Assembly: GCA_035378845.1 (NCBI GenBank)
Contig: DAOSUP010000011.1
Coordinates: 1-52,285, forward strand
Length of the DNA stretch: 52,285 nt
Source: JAKOUL01 sp035378845
GTDB taxonomy: Bacteria; Dictyoglomota; Dictyoglomia; Dictyoglomales; Dictyoglomaceae
Direction: 5' to 3'
Shown here: one piece after another, positions 16,210-23,767 of the stretch
Layout: every line of letters starts with the position of its first letter
How positions within the stretch are numbered: position 1 is the first letter of the stretch
Translations under genes and position numbers: made by a program
The notes under the pieces: generated by a model
The model's input: the letters and a program-made list of their open reading frames with translations, nothing else
Database searches by the model: none
Told to the model about the DNA's origin: nothing

Positions 16210-16752
16210 ATGGGAAAACTAAAAGTTGCTTCTATCTGGTGTGAGGGATGTTCAGGATGCCATATGTCCTTCTTAGATATGGACGAGAGATTAGTAGAGC
16301 TAATAAGTAAGGGATTAGAGATAAATGCAACTCCTATAACAGACTTAAAGGTTCCCGATGAGGGTACTGATATAGGAATTATTGAGGGAGCAGTAGCTAC
16401 AGACCATCATGAGGAAGATGTAAAACTTATGAGGGAAAGATGCAAGCTAATTTTAGCTCTCGGAGATTGTGCAGTATTTGGTGGAATTCCTACCATGAGA
16501 AATTATGTACCTATCCCAGATCTTCTGGAAAGAGGATATATTACTACTGAAAGCACAGTGCAGGGCAAAATTCCTACCTCTGATGAGATTGGGAAGCATC
16601 TATCAAAAGTAAAAGCAGCAAATGAGGTAATAAAGGTAGATCTTTATGTACCAGGATGCCCACCTTCTGCAGATGCCATTTATTACGTACTAAAAGAAGC
16701 CTTAGAAGGAAGAGTCCCTGTACTATCAGGGGAACTCTTGAAGTATGAATAA
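16210..16752 (+). CDS. hoxY: NiFe hydrogenase small subunit (HoxY type)
   Basis: A 180-residue small subunit holding the proximal [4Fe-4S] cluster. I start it at the ATG of MGKLKVASIW, which follows GAGGTGA; an earlier in-frame start at 16177 would overlap the previous gene and lacks a ribosome site. Cluster ligands are visible in WCEGCSGCHMSF, GDCAVFGGIPTMRN and VPGCPPSADA. There is no signal peptide or second ferredoxin domain, which fits a short cytoplasmic HoxY subunit rather than a periplasmic uptake enzyme. Only three bases separate it from the Shine-Dalgarno of hoxH. Confidence 0.92.
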   Translation: MGKLKVASIWCEGCSGCHMSFLDMDERLVELISKGLEINATPITDLKVPDEGTDIGIIEGAVATDHHEEDVKLMRERCKLILALGDCAVFGGIPTMRNYVPIPDLLERGYITTESTVQGKIPTSDEIGKHLSKVKAANEVIKVDLYVPGCPPSADAIYYVLKEALEGRVPVLSGELLKYE

Positions 16753-16764
16753 GAGGTGAAAAAT

Positions 16765-18189
16765 ATGGAAAAGAAAATAACCATAAGCCCAGTTACAAGA
16801 ATAGAAGGACATGCAAGAGTAACTATCCATCTGGATGATGATGGAAAAGTACAAGAAGCTTATTTACATATAGACCAATTCAGAGGATTTGAAAAGTTTT
16901 CAGAGGGAAGACATTTCTCTGAAATGCCTGTAATTACAGAAAGAATATGTGGCATATGCCCTGTAAGCCATCACCTTGCTTCTGCCAAAGCCTGTGATGA
17001 GATCGTAGGAATAGATATACCAAAAACTGCAAAACTCTTGAGAGAACTCATCCATATGGGACAGATTATTCAGTCTCATTCCATGCACTTTTTTGAATTA
17101 GCAGGACCAGATCTCATCTTAGGATGGGATGCAGATCCAAAGATAAGAAACGTGGTGGGCTTAATTCAGGCAAACCCAGATCTTGCCCTAAAAGCAGTAA
17201 AACTTAGAAAGTTTGGACAAAGGATCATAGAGCTTGTGGCAGGAAGAAGAATACATCCTACCTTTGCAGTTCCTGGAGGAGTAAATGCTGCCCTCTCTCC
17301 TGAAGTAAAAGATGAAATCTTAAAGGGCATAGACGAAATGATAAGTTATACTCAAGAAGGTATAAAAATTGCAGAGGACTTCATAGAGAAGAATAAAGAT
17401 CTATGCGAGAAATTTGCATCTTTCTCATCTGGATATATGGGACTTGTTAAAGAAGATGGATCTTTAGAGCTTTATGATGGAAAAATAAGATTTATGGATA
17501 AAGATGGAGAGATTCTTAAGGATTTCAAAGGAAAATACTACCTTAAATATATTGGAGAAAAAGTAGAAGACTGGAGCTACTTGAAATTCCCATTCTATAA
17601 ACCTCTGGGATATCCTGAGGGAGTATACCGAGTAGGACCTCTTGCAAGGCTCAATGTAGCAGATAAAATTAGTACTCCTCTTGCTAATGAAGAGTTTAAA
17701 AAATTTAAAGCTCTTGGAAATGGAAAACCCGTAGAAGGATCTCTCTACTATCATTATGCAAGACTTATAGAGACCATTTATGCCTTAGAAAGAGTAAGAG
17801 AAATCTTAGAAGATCCAGAGGTAATGTCCCAAGATGTCTTAAGACTTGGAACAGTACAGAATGAAGAGGGGGTTGGAGTAATTGAAGCACCAAGAGGAAC
17901 TCTCATTCATCATTATTGGGTAGATGAAAAGGGAGTTATTGAAAAAGTAAACCTTATTGTGTCCACAGGACATAATAATTGGGCTATGAGTAAAGGAGTA
18001 GAGCTTGTAGCAAAAGCCTTTGTAGATGGCAAAGATCTAAAGGAAGGAATGTTAAACAGAGTAGAAGGAGCTATAAGATGTTATGACCCCTGTCTTTCTT
18101 GTTCTACTCACGCCATTGGAAGTATGCCCATAGTCTTAGAGTTTTATGATAGTGAAGGAAATCTTATTGATGTCGTAAAAAGAGATTGA
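16765..18189 (+). CDS. hoxH: NiFe hydrogenase large subunit (HoxH type)
   Basis: A 474-residue catalytic subunit. The N-terminal nickel ligands are in RICGICPVSHH (Cys62 and Cys65), and the C-terminal ligands in DPCLSCSTH (Cys443 and Cys446). A 25-residue tail after His449 (AIGSMPIVLEF and so on) is the extension cut off by the maturation protease. SPVTRIEGHARV at the N-terminus is family-typical. I start at the ATG at 16765 behind GAGGTGA; a GTG nine bases earlier would lie inside that ribosome site. The enzyme interconverts H2 and protons plus electrons. The subunit pattern points to a cytoplasmic group 3 enzyme, probably 3d-like. The protease gene overlaps its stop. Confidence 0.94.
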   Translation: MEKKITISPVTRIEGHARVTIHLDDDGKVQEAYLHIDQFRGFEKFSEGRHFSEMPVITERICGICPVSHHLASAKACDEIVGIDIPKTAKLLRELIHMGQIIQSHSMHFFELAGPDLILGWDADPKIRNVVGLIQANPDLALKAVKLRKFGQRIIELVAGRRIHPTFAVPGGVNAALSPEVKDEILKGIDEMISYTQEGIKIAEDFIEKNKDLCEKFASFSSGYMGLVKEDGSLELYDGKIRFMDKDGEILKDFKGKYYLKYIGEKVEDWSYLKFPFYKPLGYPEGVYRVGPLARLNVADKISTPLANEEFKKFKALGNGKPVEGSLYYHYARLIETIYALERVREILEDPEVMSQDVLRLGTVQNEEGVGVIEAPRGTLIHHYWVDEKGVIEKVNLIVSTGHNNWAMSKGVELVAKAFVDGKDLKEGMLNRVEGAIRCYDPCLSCSTHAIGSMPIVLEFYDSEGNLIDVVKRD

Positions 18190-18623
18190 AAAAAATAATA
18201 CTTGTAGGTTTTGGAAACGAATATAGAAGAGACGATGGATTAGGAATAAAGCTCCTGGACTACTTTGAAAATATACAAAAGATTAAAGTTCAGGAGCTTG
18301 CTTTTGATTTAGCAGAGAATCTTAAAGATTATGATATAGTTATCTTTTCCGATGCAGCTATTGAAGGAGACGATGTCGCCTTCAGAAAGATAGAAAAGGA
18401 AGAGAAATTTTCCCCTCTTACACACCATATGACCTGCGAAGAACTCCTTATTTGGATCTCTACTCTTTATCATAAAGAACCAGAATTTTATCTTCTCTCT
18501 ATGAAAGGTTATGATTTTGATTTCGGAGAAGAACTCTCAGAAAAAGCAAGAGAAAATCTTGAAAAGGGAGTAAAAATTTTAGAAGAATTCTTAAAGAATA
18601 TATGGGAAAAGTATATAGACTGA
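18186..18623 (+). CDS. hoxW: Hydrogenase maturation endopeptidase (HoxW/HyaD family)
   Basis: A 145-residue protease opening with KKIILVGFGNEYRRDDGLGI, which includes the first metal-binding acidic residue after GN. A second acidic site is in IFSDAAIEGDD, and a histidine site in LTHHMTCEELL. It removes the 25-residue C-terminal tail of HoxH after nickel insertion. The start is a TTG overlapping the hoxH stop (TTGA), so it is translationally coupled to its substrate. The 3' end overlaps hypF by 22 bases. Confidence 0.87.
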   Translation: MKKIILVGFGNEYRRDDGLGIKLLDYFENIQKIKVQELAFDLAENLKDYDIVIFSDAAIEGDDVAFRKIEKEEKFSPLTHHMTCEELLIWISTLYHKEPEFYLLSMKGYDFDFGEELSEKARENLEKGVKILEEFLKNIWEKYID

Positions 18624-20845
18624 AAATATGGGGTATAGTACAAGGAGTAGGCTTTCGTCCCTTTGTTTATCGTCTTGCAAAAGAGTTAAATCTAAAAGGA
18701 TGGATTCAAAATACCACAGGAAGCGTCTTAATTTTGCTTCAGGGAAGAGAGGAAGATGTATCTAATTTCTTAGATCTCCTTGTAGAAGAAGCACCTCCTC
18801 TTTCTAAAATAGAAAAGATTGAGAAAGAAGAAATCTATACAGAAGAAATTTTTACAGATTTCTCCATTATAGAAAGTGAAAAGGGGACTGGATTTAATTT
18901 CATCTCCCCTGATATTGCTATATGTGAAGACTGCTTAAAAGAGATGAATGATCCTAAGGATAGAAGATATAAATATCCATTTATAAACTGCACTAACTGT
19001 GGTCCTAGATATACCATAATTGAAGACCTACCATACGATAGAGATAAAACCACTATGAAGATCTTTGAAATGTGTGAATCTTGCAGAAAAGAGTATCACA
19101 ATCCATCTTCAAGAAGATTTCATGCTCAACCTATCTCTTGTTATGATTGTGGTCCTAAATTATGGATAGAAGAAGCTGAAGGGGAAAATATATTTAAAAA
19201 CATAGGAGAGTTTTTAGATAATGGATACATATTAGCAATAAAAGGAATAGGCGGGTTTCATTTAGCATGTGATGCTACAAATAATGAAGCAGTAAAAATA
19301 TTAAGAGAAAGAAAAAGACGACCTTCAAAACCTTTTGCCATAATGATAAAAGATTTAGAGACTATCCAAAAGTATTGCTATTTAAATGAAGAGGAAAGAA
19401 AACTACTCCTATCTAAAGAAAGACCTATCGTACTTTTAAGAATAAAAGATCTCCTTGATATATCTCCCCTATGTGCACCAGAGAATAAATATCTTGGAAT
19501 AATGCTTCCCTATACTCCATACCATTATTTAATCTTTGAATATTTTAATAAACCACTCATCATGACAAGTGGAAATCTCACTGATGAACCTATAGTAAAG
19601 GATAATGAGGAGGCAAAAGAGAAATTAAAAGATATAGCAGATATATTTGTATTCCACAATAGAAATATAGCCCACAGAATTGATGATAGCGTAGTATTTG
19701 TAGAAAGAGGAAGTATAAACTTTATAAGAAGAGCCCGTGGCTATGCCCCTGATCCCATTAAAATCCCTATAAAACTTAAGCCTACCCTTGCTCTTGGTGG
19801 AGAGTTAAAAAATACCTTCGCCTTGGGAAAGGAAAATTATGTTTTCTTAAGCCCACATATAGGAGACTTAAAGGATAAAGATACATTAGATGTTTATGCA
19901 GAGACCATTCAGGAATTCATAAAATTATTTAAAATAGAGCCTGAATTATTAGTACATGATCTTCATCCTCAATATCTATCTACAGATTTTGCAGAAATGT
20001 TTAAAAGATACATGGAAATAAAGGCTATACAGCATCATAAAGCCCATGCTTTCTCTCTTATGCTTGATAATAACATCATAAATGACACTATTATATTCTC
20101 CTTTGATGGTACAGGATACGGAGAGGATGGAAAAATATGGGGAGGAGAGGTATTTGTTGGAAATTTAGAAGATATTAAAAGAGTAGCTCACTTTAAATAT
20201 TTCCCTATAGCAGGAGGAGACTTTGCCATTGAAAATCCTAGAAGAATTGCACTCTCTTACCTTTCCAAATATATGCCTGAAATCATAGATAAAGTTTTTC
20301 CATCTGGAAATTCCTTAGAGAAAGAGCTTATTAAAAAGCTTGTGGAAAAAGAGGAAAATGTATTTTACACATCCTCTTGTGGAAGAATTTTTGACTTAGT
20401 ATCTGCCCTCTTAGGTATAAGAGAATCCATAGATTACGAAGGACAGGCTGCCATAGAGCTGGAAATGAAGGCTATGGAATCAAATGATAAAGGATGCTAT
20501 CCCTTTAAAATTCTTGAGGATCATGGGAATTTTGAGATTGATATTTATCCCACCATAGAAAAAATTCTTGAGGAAAAAGATAAAAGAGAAATATCAGATC
20601 TTGCAAGAAAATTCCATAACACTATCTCTCAGATGATTATCTCCATATCTGAGATTTTAAGAGAAGAATATAAAATCAATAACGTAGGATTTTCTGGAGG
20701 TGTATTCCAAAATAGACTGCTTCTAAATATTTCCATTCCAGCTCTTGAAGAGCTGGGATTCAAAGTCTTCACCCATCAAAAAGTCCCCACCAATGATGGA
20801 GGGATATCCTTGGGACAAGTCATCTTAGGAAGAGAAACACTATAG
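18602..20845 (+). CDS. hypF: Carbamoyltransferase HypF
   Basis: A 747-residue protein of normal HypF length. Domains in order: acylphosphatase-like (about 1-90, GIVQGVGFRPFVYRLAKE); a pair of zinc fingers (about 105-185), with CEDCLKEM, CTNCGPRY, CESCRKEY and CYDCGP; a YrdC-like domain (about 195-380, with KGIGGFHLACDA and RKRRPSKPFAIM); and a Kae1-like carbamoyltransferase domain (about 390-745, with HHKAHAFSLMLDN and FSFDGTGYGEDGKIWGGE). It makes carbamoyl-AMP from carbamoyl phosphate and transfers the carbamoyl group to the HypE C-terminal Cys, for the iron cyanide ligands. The other genes of that pathway, hypC, hypD and hypE, lie 9 kb downstream, beyond the restriction block. Confidence 0.95.
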   Translation: MGKVYRLKIWGIVQGVGFRPFVYRLAKELNLKGWIQNTTGSVLILLQGREEDVSNFLDLLVEEAPPLSKIEKIEKEEIYTEEIFTDFSIIESEKGTGFNFISPDIAICEDCLKEMNDPKDRRYKYPFINCTNCGPRYTIIEDLPYDRDKTTMKIFEMCESCRKEYHNPSSRRFHAQPISCYDCGPKLWIEEAEGENIFKNIGEFLDNGYILAIKGIGGFHLACDATNNEAVKILRERKRRPSKPFAIMIKDLETIQKYCYLNEEERKLLLSKERPIVLLRIKDLLDISPLCAPENKYLGIMLPYTPYHYLIFEYFNKPLIMTSGNLTDEPIVKDNEEAKEKLKDIADIFVFHNRNIAHRIDDSVVFVERGSINFIRRARGYAPDPIKIPIKLKPTLALGGELKNTFALGKENYVFLSPHIGDLKDKDTLDVYAETIQEFIKLFKIEPELLVHDLHPQYLSTDFAEMFKRYMEIKAIQHHKAHAFSLMLDNNIINDTIIFSFDGTGYGEDGKIWGGEVFVGNLEDIKRVAHFKYFPIAGGDFAIENPRRIALSYLSKYMPEIIDKVFPSGNSLEKELIKKLVEKEENVFYTSSCGRIFDLVSALLGIRESIDYEGQAAIELEMKAMESNDKGCYPFKILEDHGNFEIDIYPTIEKILEEKDKREISDLARKFHNTISQMIISISEILREEYKINNVGFSGGVFQNRLLLNISIPALEELGFKVFTHQKVPTNDGGISLGQVILGRETL

Positions 20846-20856
20846 GGATATTCCCT

Positions 20857-20888
20857 TTGAAAAACATCCTTGGAAAGGGTGATATAAT
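20857..20888 (+). promoter_or_regulatory. Possible promoter before the zinc-ribbon gene
   Basis: A perfect TATAAT (20883-20888) lies 26 bases before the ATG, with TTGAAA at 20857-20862. The 20-base spacing is longer than ideal, so only the -10 is convincing. Confidence 0.4.
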
Positions 20889-20914
20889 AGCAAATAGTTC
20901 GTAGGGGGGATAGT

Positions 20915-21139
20915 ATGGATACTAAAAAATCTTCTAAAAGAAAACCAAAGAAAGTATGTCCCAATTGTAATTCTAAAAACGTAATCCCTATAATGTATGG
21001 ACTACCCTCATACGAAGCTTTCTTAGACTCTCAAAAGGGGAAATTTATGCTTGGTGGATGCATTATTGATGAGGATTCTCCAAATTGGCATTGTAAAGAC
21101 TGTGGATATGAATGGAAAGATGAAGAGAACAAATGGTAG
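20915..21139 (+). CDS. Small zinc-ribbon protein
   Basis: A 74-residue basic protein with two CxxC knuckles: CPNCNSKNVIPIMYG near the N-terminus and CKDCGYEWKDE near the end, with LGGCIIDEDSPNWHC between. This layout resembles a widespread small conserved protein of unknown function whose middle reads YG..P......GGC.....P.WHC. A GGGGGGAT ribosome site fixes the start. It is the last small gene on the hypF side of the restriction block. Its role in hydrogenase assembly, if any, is unknown. Confidence 0.8.
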   Translation: MDTKKSSKRKPKKVCPNCNSKNVIPIMYGLPSYEAFLDSQKGKFMLGGCIIDEDSPNWHCKDCGYEWKDEENKW

Positions 21140-21328
21140 GTAGAAAAATAGATAATTCAAAAAGATACAGCCTCACATCTATTATATTTACTATACAAAG
21201 CTAATATGTTAAAATTTCTATTGAATAGAGTATTCAGTTATATATATCCCTCATATATGTTTTTCTTAAGAGTCTAAAAAAAGATTTTCCTCTTAATAAA
21301 ATAGAAATTTGAAAGGAAAGATAAAATA
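21140..21328. other. Intergenic gap at the left edge of the restriction block
   Basis: This A/T-rich 189-base stretch holds no gene I can support. TTGAAT near 21220 and TATATA-like runs after it could form a promoter for the methyltransferase gene, but spacing and consensus are poor. No flanking repeat matching the right edge of the block was seen. Confidence 0.4.
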
Positions 21329-22606
21329 ATGGCACCAACTCAAAACCTACACGTAAAAACCAATGCAAAAATCATAATTGGTGATTCTAGACTGATGAAA
21401 GAAGTAGGGGATGAAGAAGTAGATTTGATTGTTACTTCGCCTCCATACTGGCACATAAAAGACTACGGTGTCCCAGGACAAATTGGCTATGGACAATCCC
21501 TTCATGAATATCTTAAAGATCTTTATAGAGTCTTTAAAGAATGCTACCGAGTGCTTAGAAAGGGAGGGAGGTTTTGCTTAAATATTGGTGACCAATTTGC
21601 AAGATCAGTAATTTATGGGAGATATAAAGTCATTCCAATTCATGCTGAAGTTATATCTCAGTGTGAAAAAATAGGTTTTGATTTTATGGGTTCTATCATA
21701 TGGCAGAAAAAAACTACAATGAATACAACTGGGGGGGCAAATGTAATGGGTTCTTTCCCATATCCTCCAAATGGGATTGTGGAGCTTGATTATGAATTCA
21801 TTCATATCTTTAAAAAACCAGGAGAAGGGAAAAAGGTTCAAAAAGAGGTTAAAGAAGCATCTAAGTTGACAAAGGAAGAATGGAAAGAGTATTTTTCTGG
21901 ACACTGGCATTTTAGTGGTGCAAAACAGATAGGGCATGAAGCAATGTTTCCTGACGAATTACCTCGCAGGTTAATAAAGATGTTTACCTTTATTGGGGAC
22001 ACCGTATTAGACCCTTTCTTAGGTAGTGGGACTACTATGAAAGTTGCTCTTGAACTTCAAAGAAGTGCTATAGGTTATGAAATTAACAAGAATTTTCTTG
22101 AAATAATAAAAGAAAAATTAAATATGGAAGAAAGACTGCCTGGATTTAATGATGACATTGAGATAATAGAAAGAAAAGAAGAAAAATTAGATTTTCCACC
22201 GATAGATTATATTCCTACCATCCAAGATGCAAAGCCACAGATAGATCCTCAAAAATTTAAGTTTAACGGAGATAGATTATATAAAGTCATTGAGATTATA
22301 GACGAAAATACAATTAAATTAGATACAGGTTTAATTGTAAAATTCCTTGGGGTAAAAATAAATAGAAAAGAAGATACAATTCAATATTTACAAGATCATA
22401 TCTTATGGAAAAATGTATTTCTGAGATTTCATTATACCGAGGTAATAGAGGAAAATACTCTAATGGCATATGTCTATCTCAAAAATAAAATCTTTGTTAA
22501 TGCTTATCTTATAAAATCTGGTTTAGCATCTCCAGACTTCTCAATGAATCATAAGTATAAAGAGAAATTTATCCAGTTATGGAGGGAGCAACAACAAAAT
22601 GGCTAA
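21329..22606 (+). CDS. Beta-class DNA methyltransferase with C-terminal degenerate nuclease-like (SNase/OB) domain
   Basis: A 425-residue protein. The N-terminal methyltransferase has motif IV as VTSPPYWHIKDYG (about residue 35) before motif I as DPFLGSGTTMKVA (about 228); this order defines the beta class. TSPPY is common in N4-cytosine enzymes, though N6-adenine cannot be excluded. From about residue 313 the protein reads LYKVIEIIDENTIKLDTGL, then MAYVYLKNKIFVNAYLIKSG, matching the staphylococcal-nuclease fold. The catalytic residues are changed: DGDT is DENT, the RLLG Arg is Lys, the PE glutamate is absent, and the YGR arginine is missing. The tail is therefore probably a binding module. 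GAAAGGAAAG lies upstream. A separate Mod/Res pair follows nearby. Confidence 0.8.
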   Translation: MAPTQNLHVKTNAKIIIGDSRLMKEVGDEEVDLIVTSPPYWHIKDYGVPGQIGYGQSLHEYLKDLYRVFKECYRVLRKGGRFCLNIGDQFARSVIYGRYKVIPIHAEVISQCEKIGFDFMGSIIWQKKTTMNTTGGANVMGSFPYPPNGIVELDYEFIHIFKKPGEGKKVQKEVKEASKLTKEEWKEYFSGHWHFSGAKQIGHEAMFPDELPRRLIKMFTFIGDTVLDPFLGSGTTMKVALELQRSAIGYEINKNFLEIIKEKLNMEERLPGFNDDIEIIERKEEKLDFPPIDYIPTIQDAKPQIDPQKFKFNGDRLYKVIEIIDENTIKLDTGLIVKFLGVKINRKEDTIQYLQDHILWKNVFLRFHYTEVIEENTLMAYVYLKNKIFVNAYLIKSGLASPDFSMNHKYKEKFIQLWREQQQNG

Positions 22607-22652
22607 GGAATGGATACTAAATATGGCTACAAATATTACAATAATAATTATA

Positions 22653-23477
22653 TCATAGTATTTTATATAAAAGAATTAAAAATATCACTATTGAAAAAGT
22701 AGTAGAAAGTCCCCCTTCTATACCAAAATTGCCTCCAGAAAATATGTTAGGACCTTGCAGTGTAAAAAATCTCCAACTATTTGTAAGTTCTTTCCCACTT
22801 ACAGTAAGCCCTATAACTGGACCTAAAAGAAAATTCCAAGCGAAATGGATACCTATAGGCATCCATAAACCATCTGTAACAGCTCTGGTATATCCAAAAA
22901 GAACTCCAATCAGAAATATATTTAACATTGCTAATATATTACCCTTAGCAGAAGAGATATGTAATATACTAAATATCATACTTGATAAAATTATAGATGC
23001 TAAAACACCAAAATTTTCTCTTATTACTTGGAATATATACCCTCTTACAAGAAGCTCCTGAGTAATTGTATTTAATAACATGGCAATACCACTTAATAAG
23101 AGTACTGACCAGATAATTTCTCCTTCTCTATAAAGTTTCAGATAACCCAACACCCATAATAAAATAATTGAAATTATAAATATTCCTGAGCCCAATAAAA
23201 TCCCTATAAAACTATCTTTCATCATATTTTTAGGAGAAAATCCTAAATACCAGAAAGGTTTATGCTCTACAAAAGATACCATTATTAAAGAGGCTATAAT
23301 TATGGAAATCATGCCCATAGATTCCATGTATAATCTTAACGGAATAGACTTAACAGAATCTTGCTCTTCTAAATATTTTCTTACAGGGATAATGAAGGGT
23401 GCATATAATAATCCCCATGATATTAAGAATAAACTAACTCTCCATAAAATACTCCAGTTCATTTTAACAAACTCCAT
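22653..23477 (-). CDS. CPBP family intramembrane metalloprotease (Abi/Rce1-like)
   Basis: A 274-residue polytopic membrane protein with about seven or eight hydrophobic segments. The CPBP signature region reads TQELLVRGYIFQVIRE, with later motifs FSILHISS and GIHFAWNFLLG supplying the two histidine sites. The family motif is EExxxR; here the first Glu is Gln (QELLVR), so proteolytic activity is uncertain. Members in bacteria range from CAAX-type proteases to bacteriocin-immunity proteins. A GGGGGGAT ribosome site supports the ATG at 23475-23477. The gene lies on the opposite strand to everything from 11.9 to 33.3 kb, inside the restriction block. Confidence 0.85.
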   Translation of the reverse strand: MEFVKMNWSILWRVSLFLISWGLLYAPFIIPVRKYLEEQDSVKSIPLRLYMESMGMISIIIASLIMVSFVEHKPFWYLGFSPKNMMKDSFIGILLGSGIFIISIILLWVLGYLKLYREGEIIWSVLLLSGIAMLLNTITQELLVRGYIFQVIRENFGVLASIILSSMIFSILHISSAKGNILAMLNIFLIGVLFGYTRAVTDGLWMPIGIHFAWNFLLGPVIGLTVSGKELTNSWRFFTLQGPNIFSGGNFGIEGGLSTTFSIVIFLILLYKIL

Positions 23478-23705
23478 ACAATCCCCCCTGAATGGATAAT
23501 ATTTATAAATATTTTAACAATTATAATTTTAAAGGCAAATATATCATGTATCTTTGTCTTTCCTATTTTAGGATTTATCTTATTTGATATAGTTGCTAGC
23601 AGTGCTAAATTGGAGCATTATTAATACTTATCAAAAGAAGTAGAGATTATATAAAAGAAAGATTTTAGAGAAAGAGTAAAGTAAGAATAAAGCATCTGAA
23701 TAAGT

Positions 23706-23735
23706 TTGACGATATAAGGAAAGATAGGCTATAAT
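23706..23735 (+). promoter_or_regulatory. Promoter of the Mod/Res operon
   Basis: TTGACG (23706-23711) and TATAAT (23730-23735) are separated by 18 bases, about 33 bases before the mod ATG, which has GAGGGT as its ribosome site. The remaining 23478-23705 stretch holds no gene I can support. Confidence 0.7.
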
Positions 23736-23767
23736 TTATAATTAAACATTCTTATAAGAGGGTAGTT

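Noticed and set aside
23498..23513. Perfect 16-base palindrome AATATTTATAAATATT upstream of the CPBP gene
   Set aside because: It is pure A/T in A/T-rich intergenic DNA, where such palindromes are expected by chance; no second copy seen.
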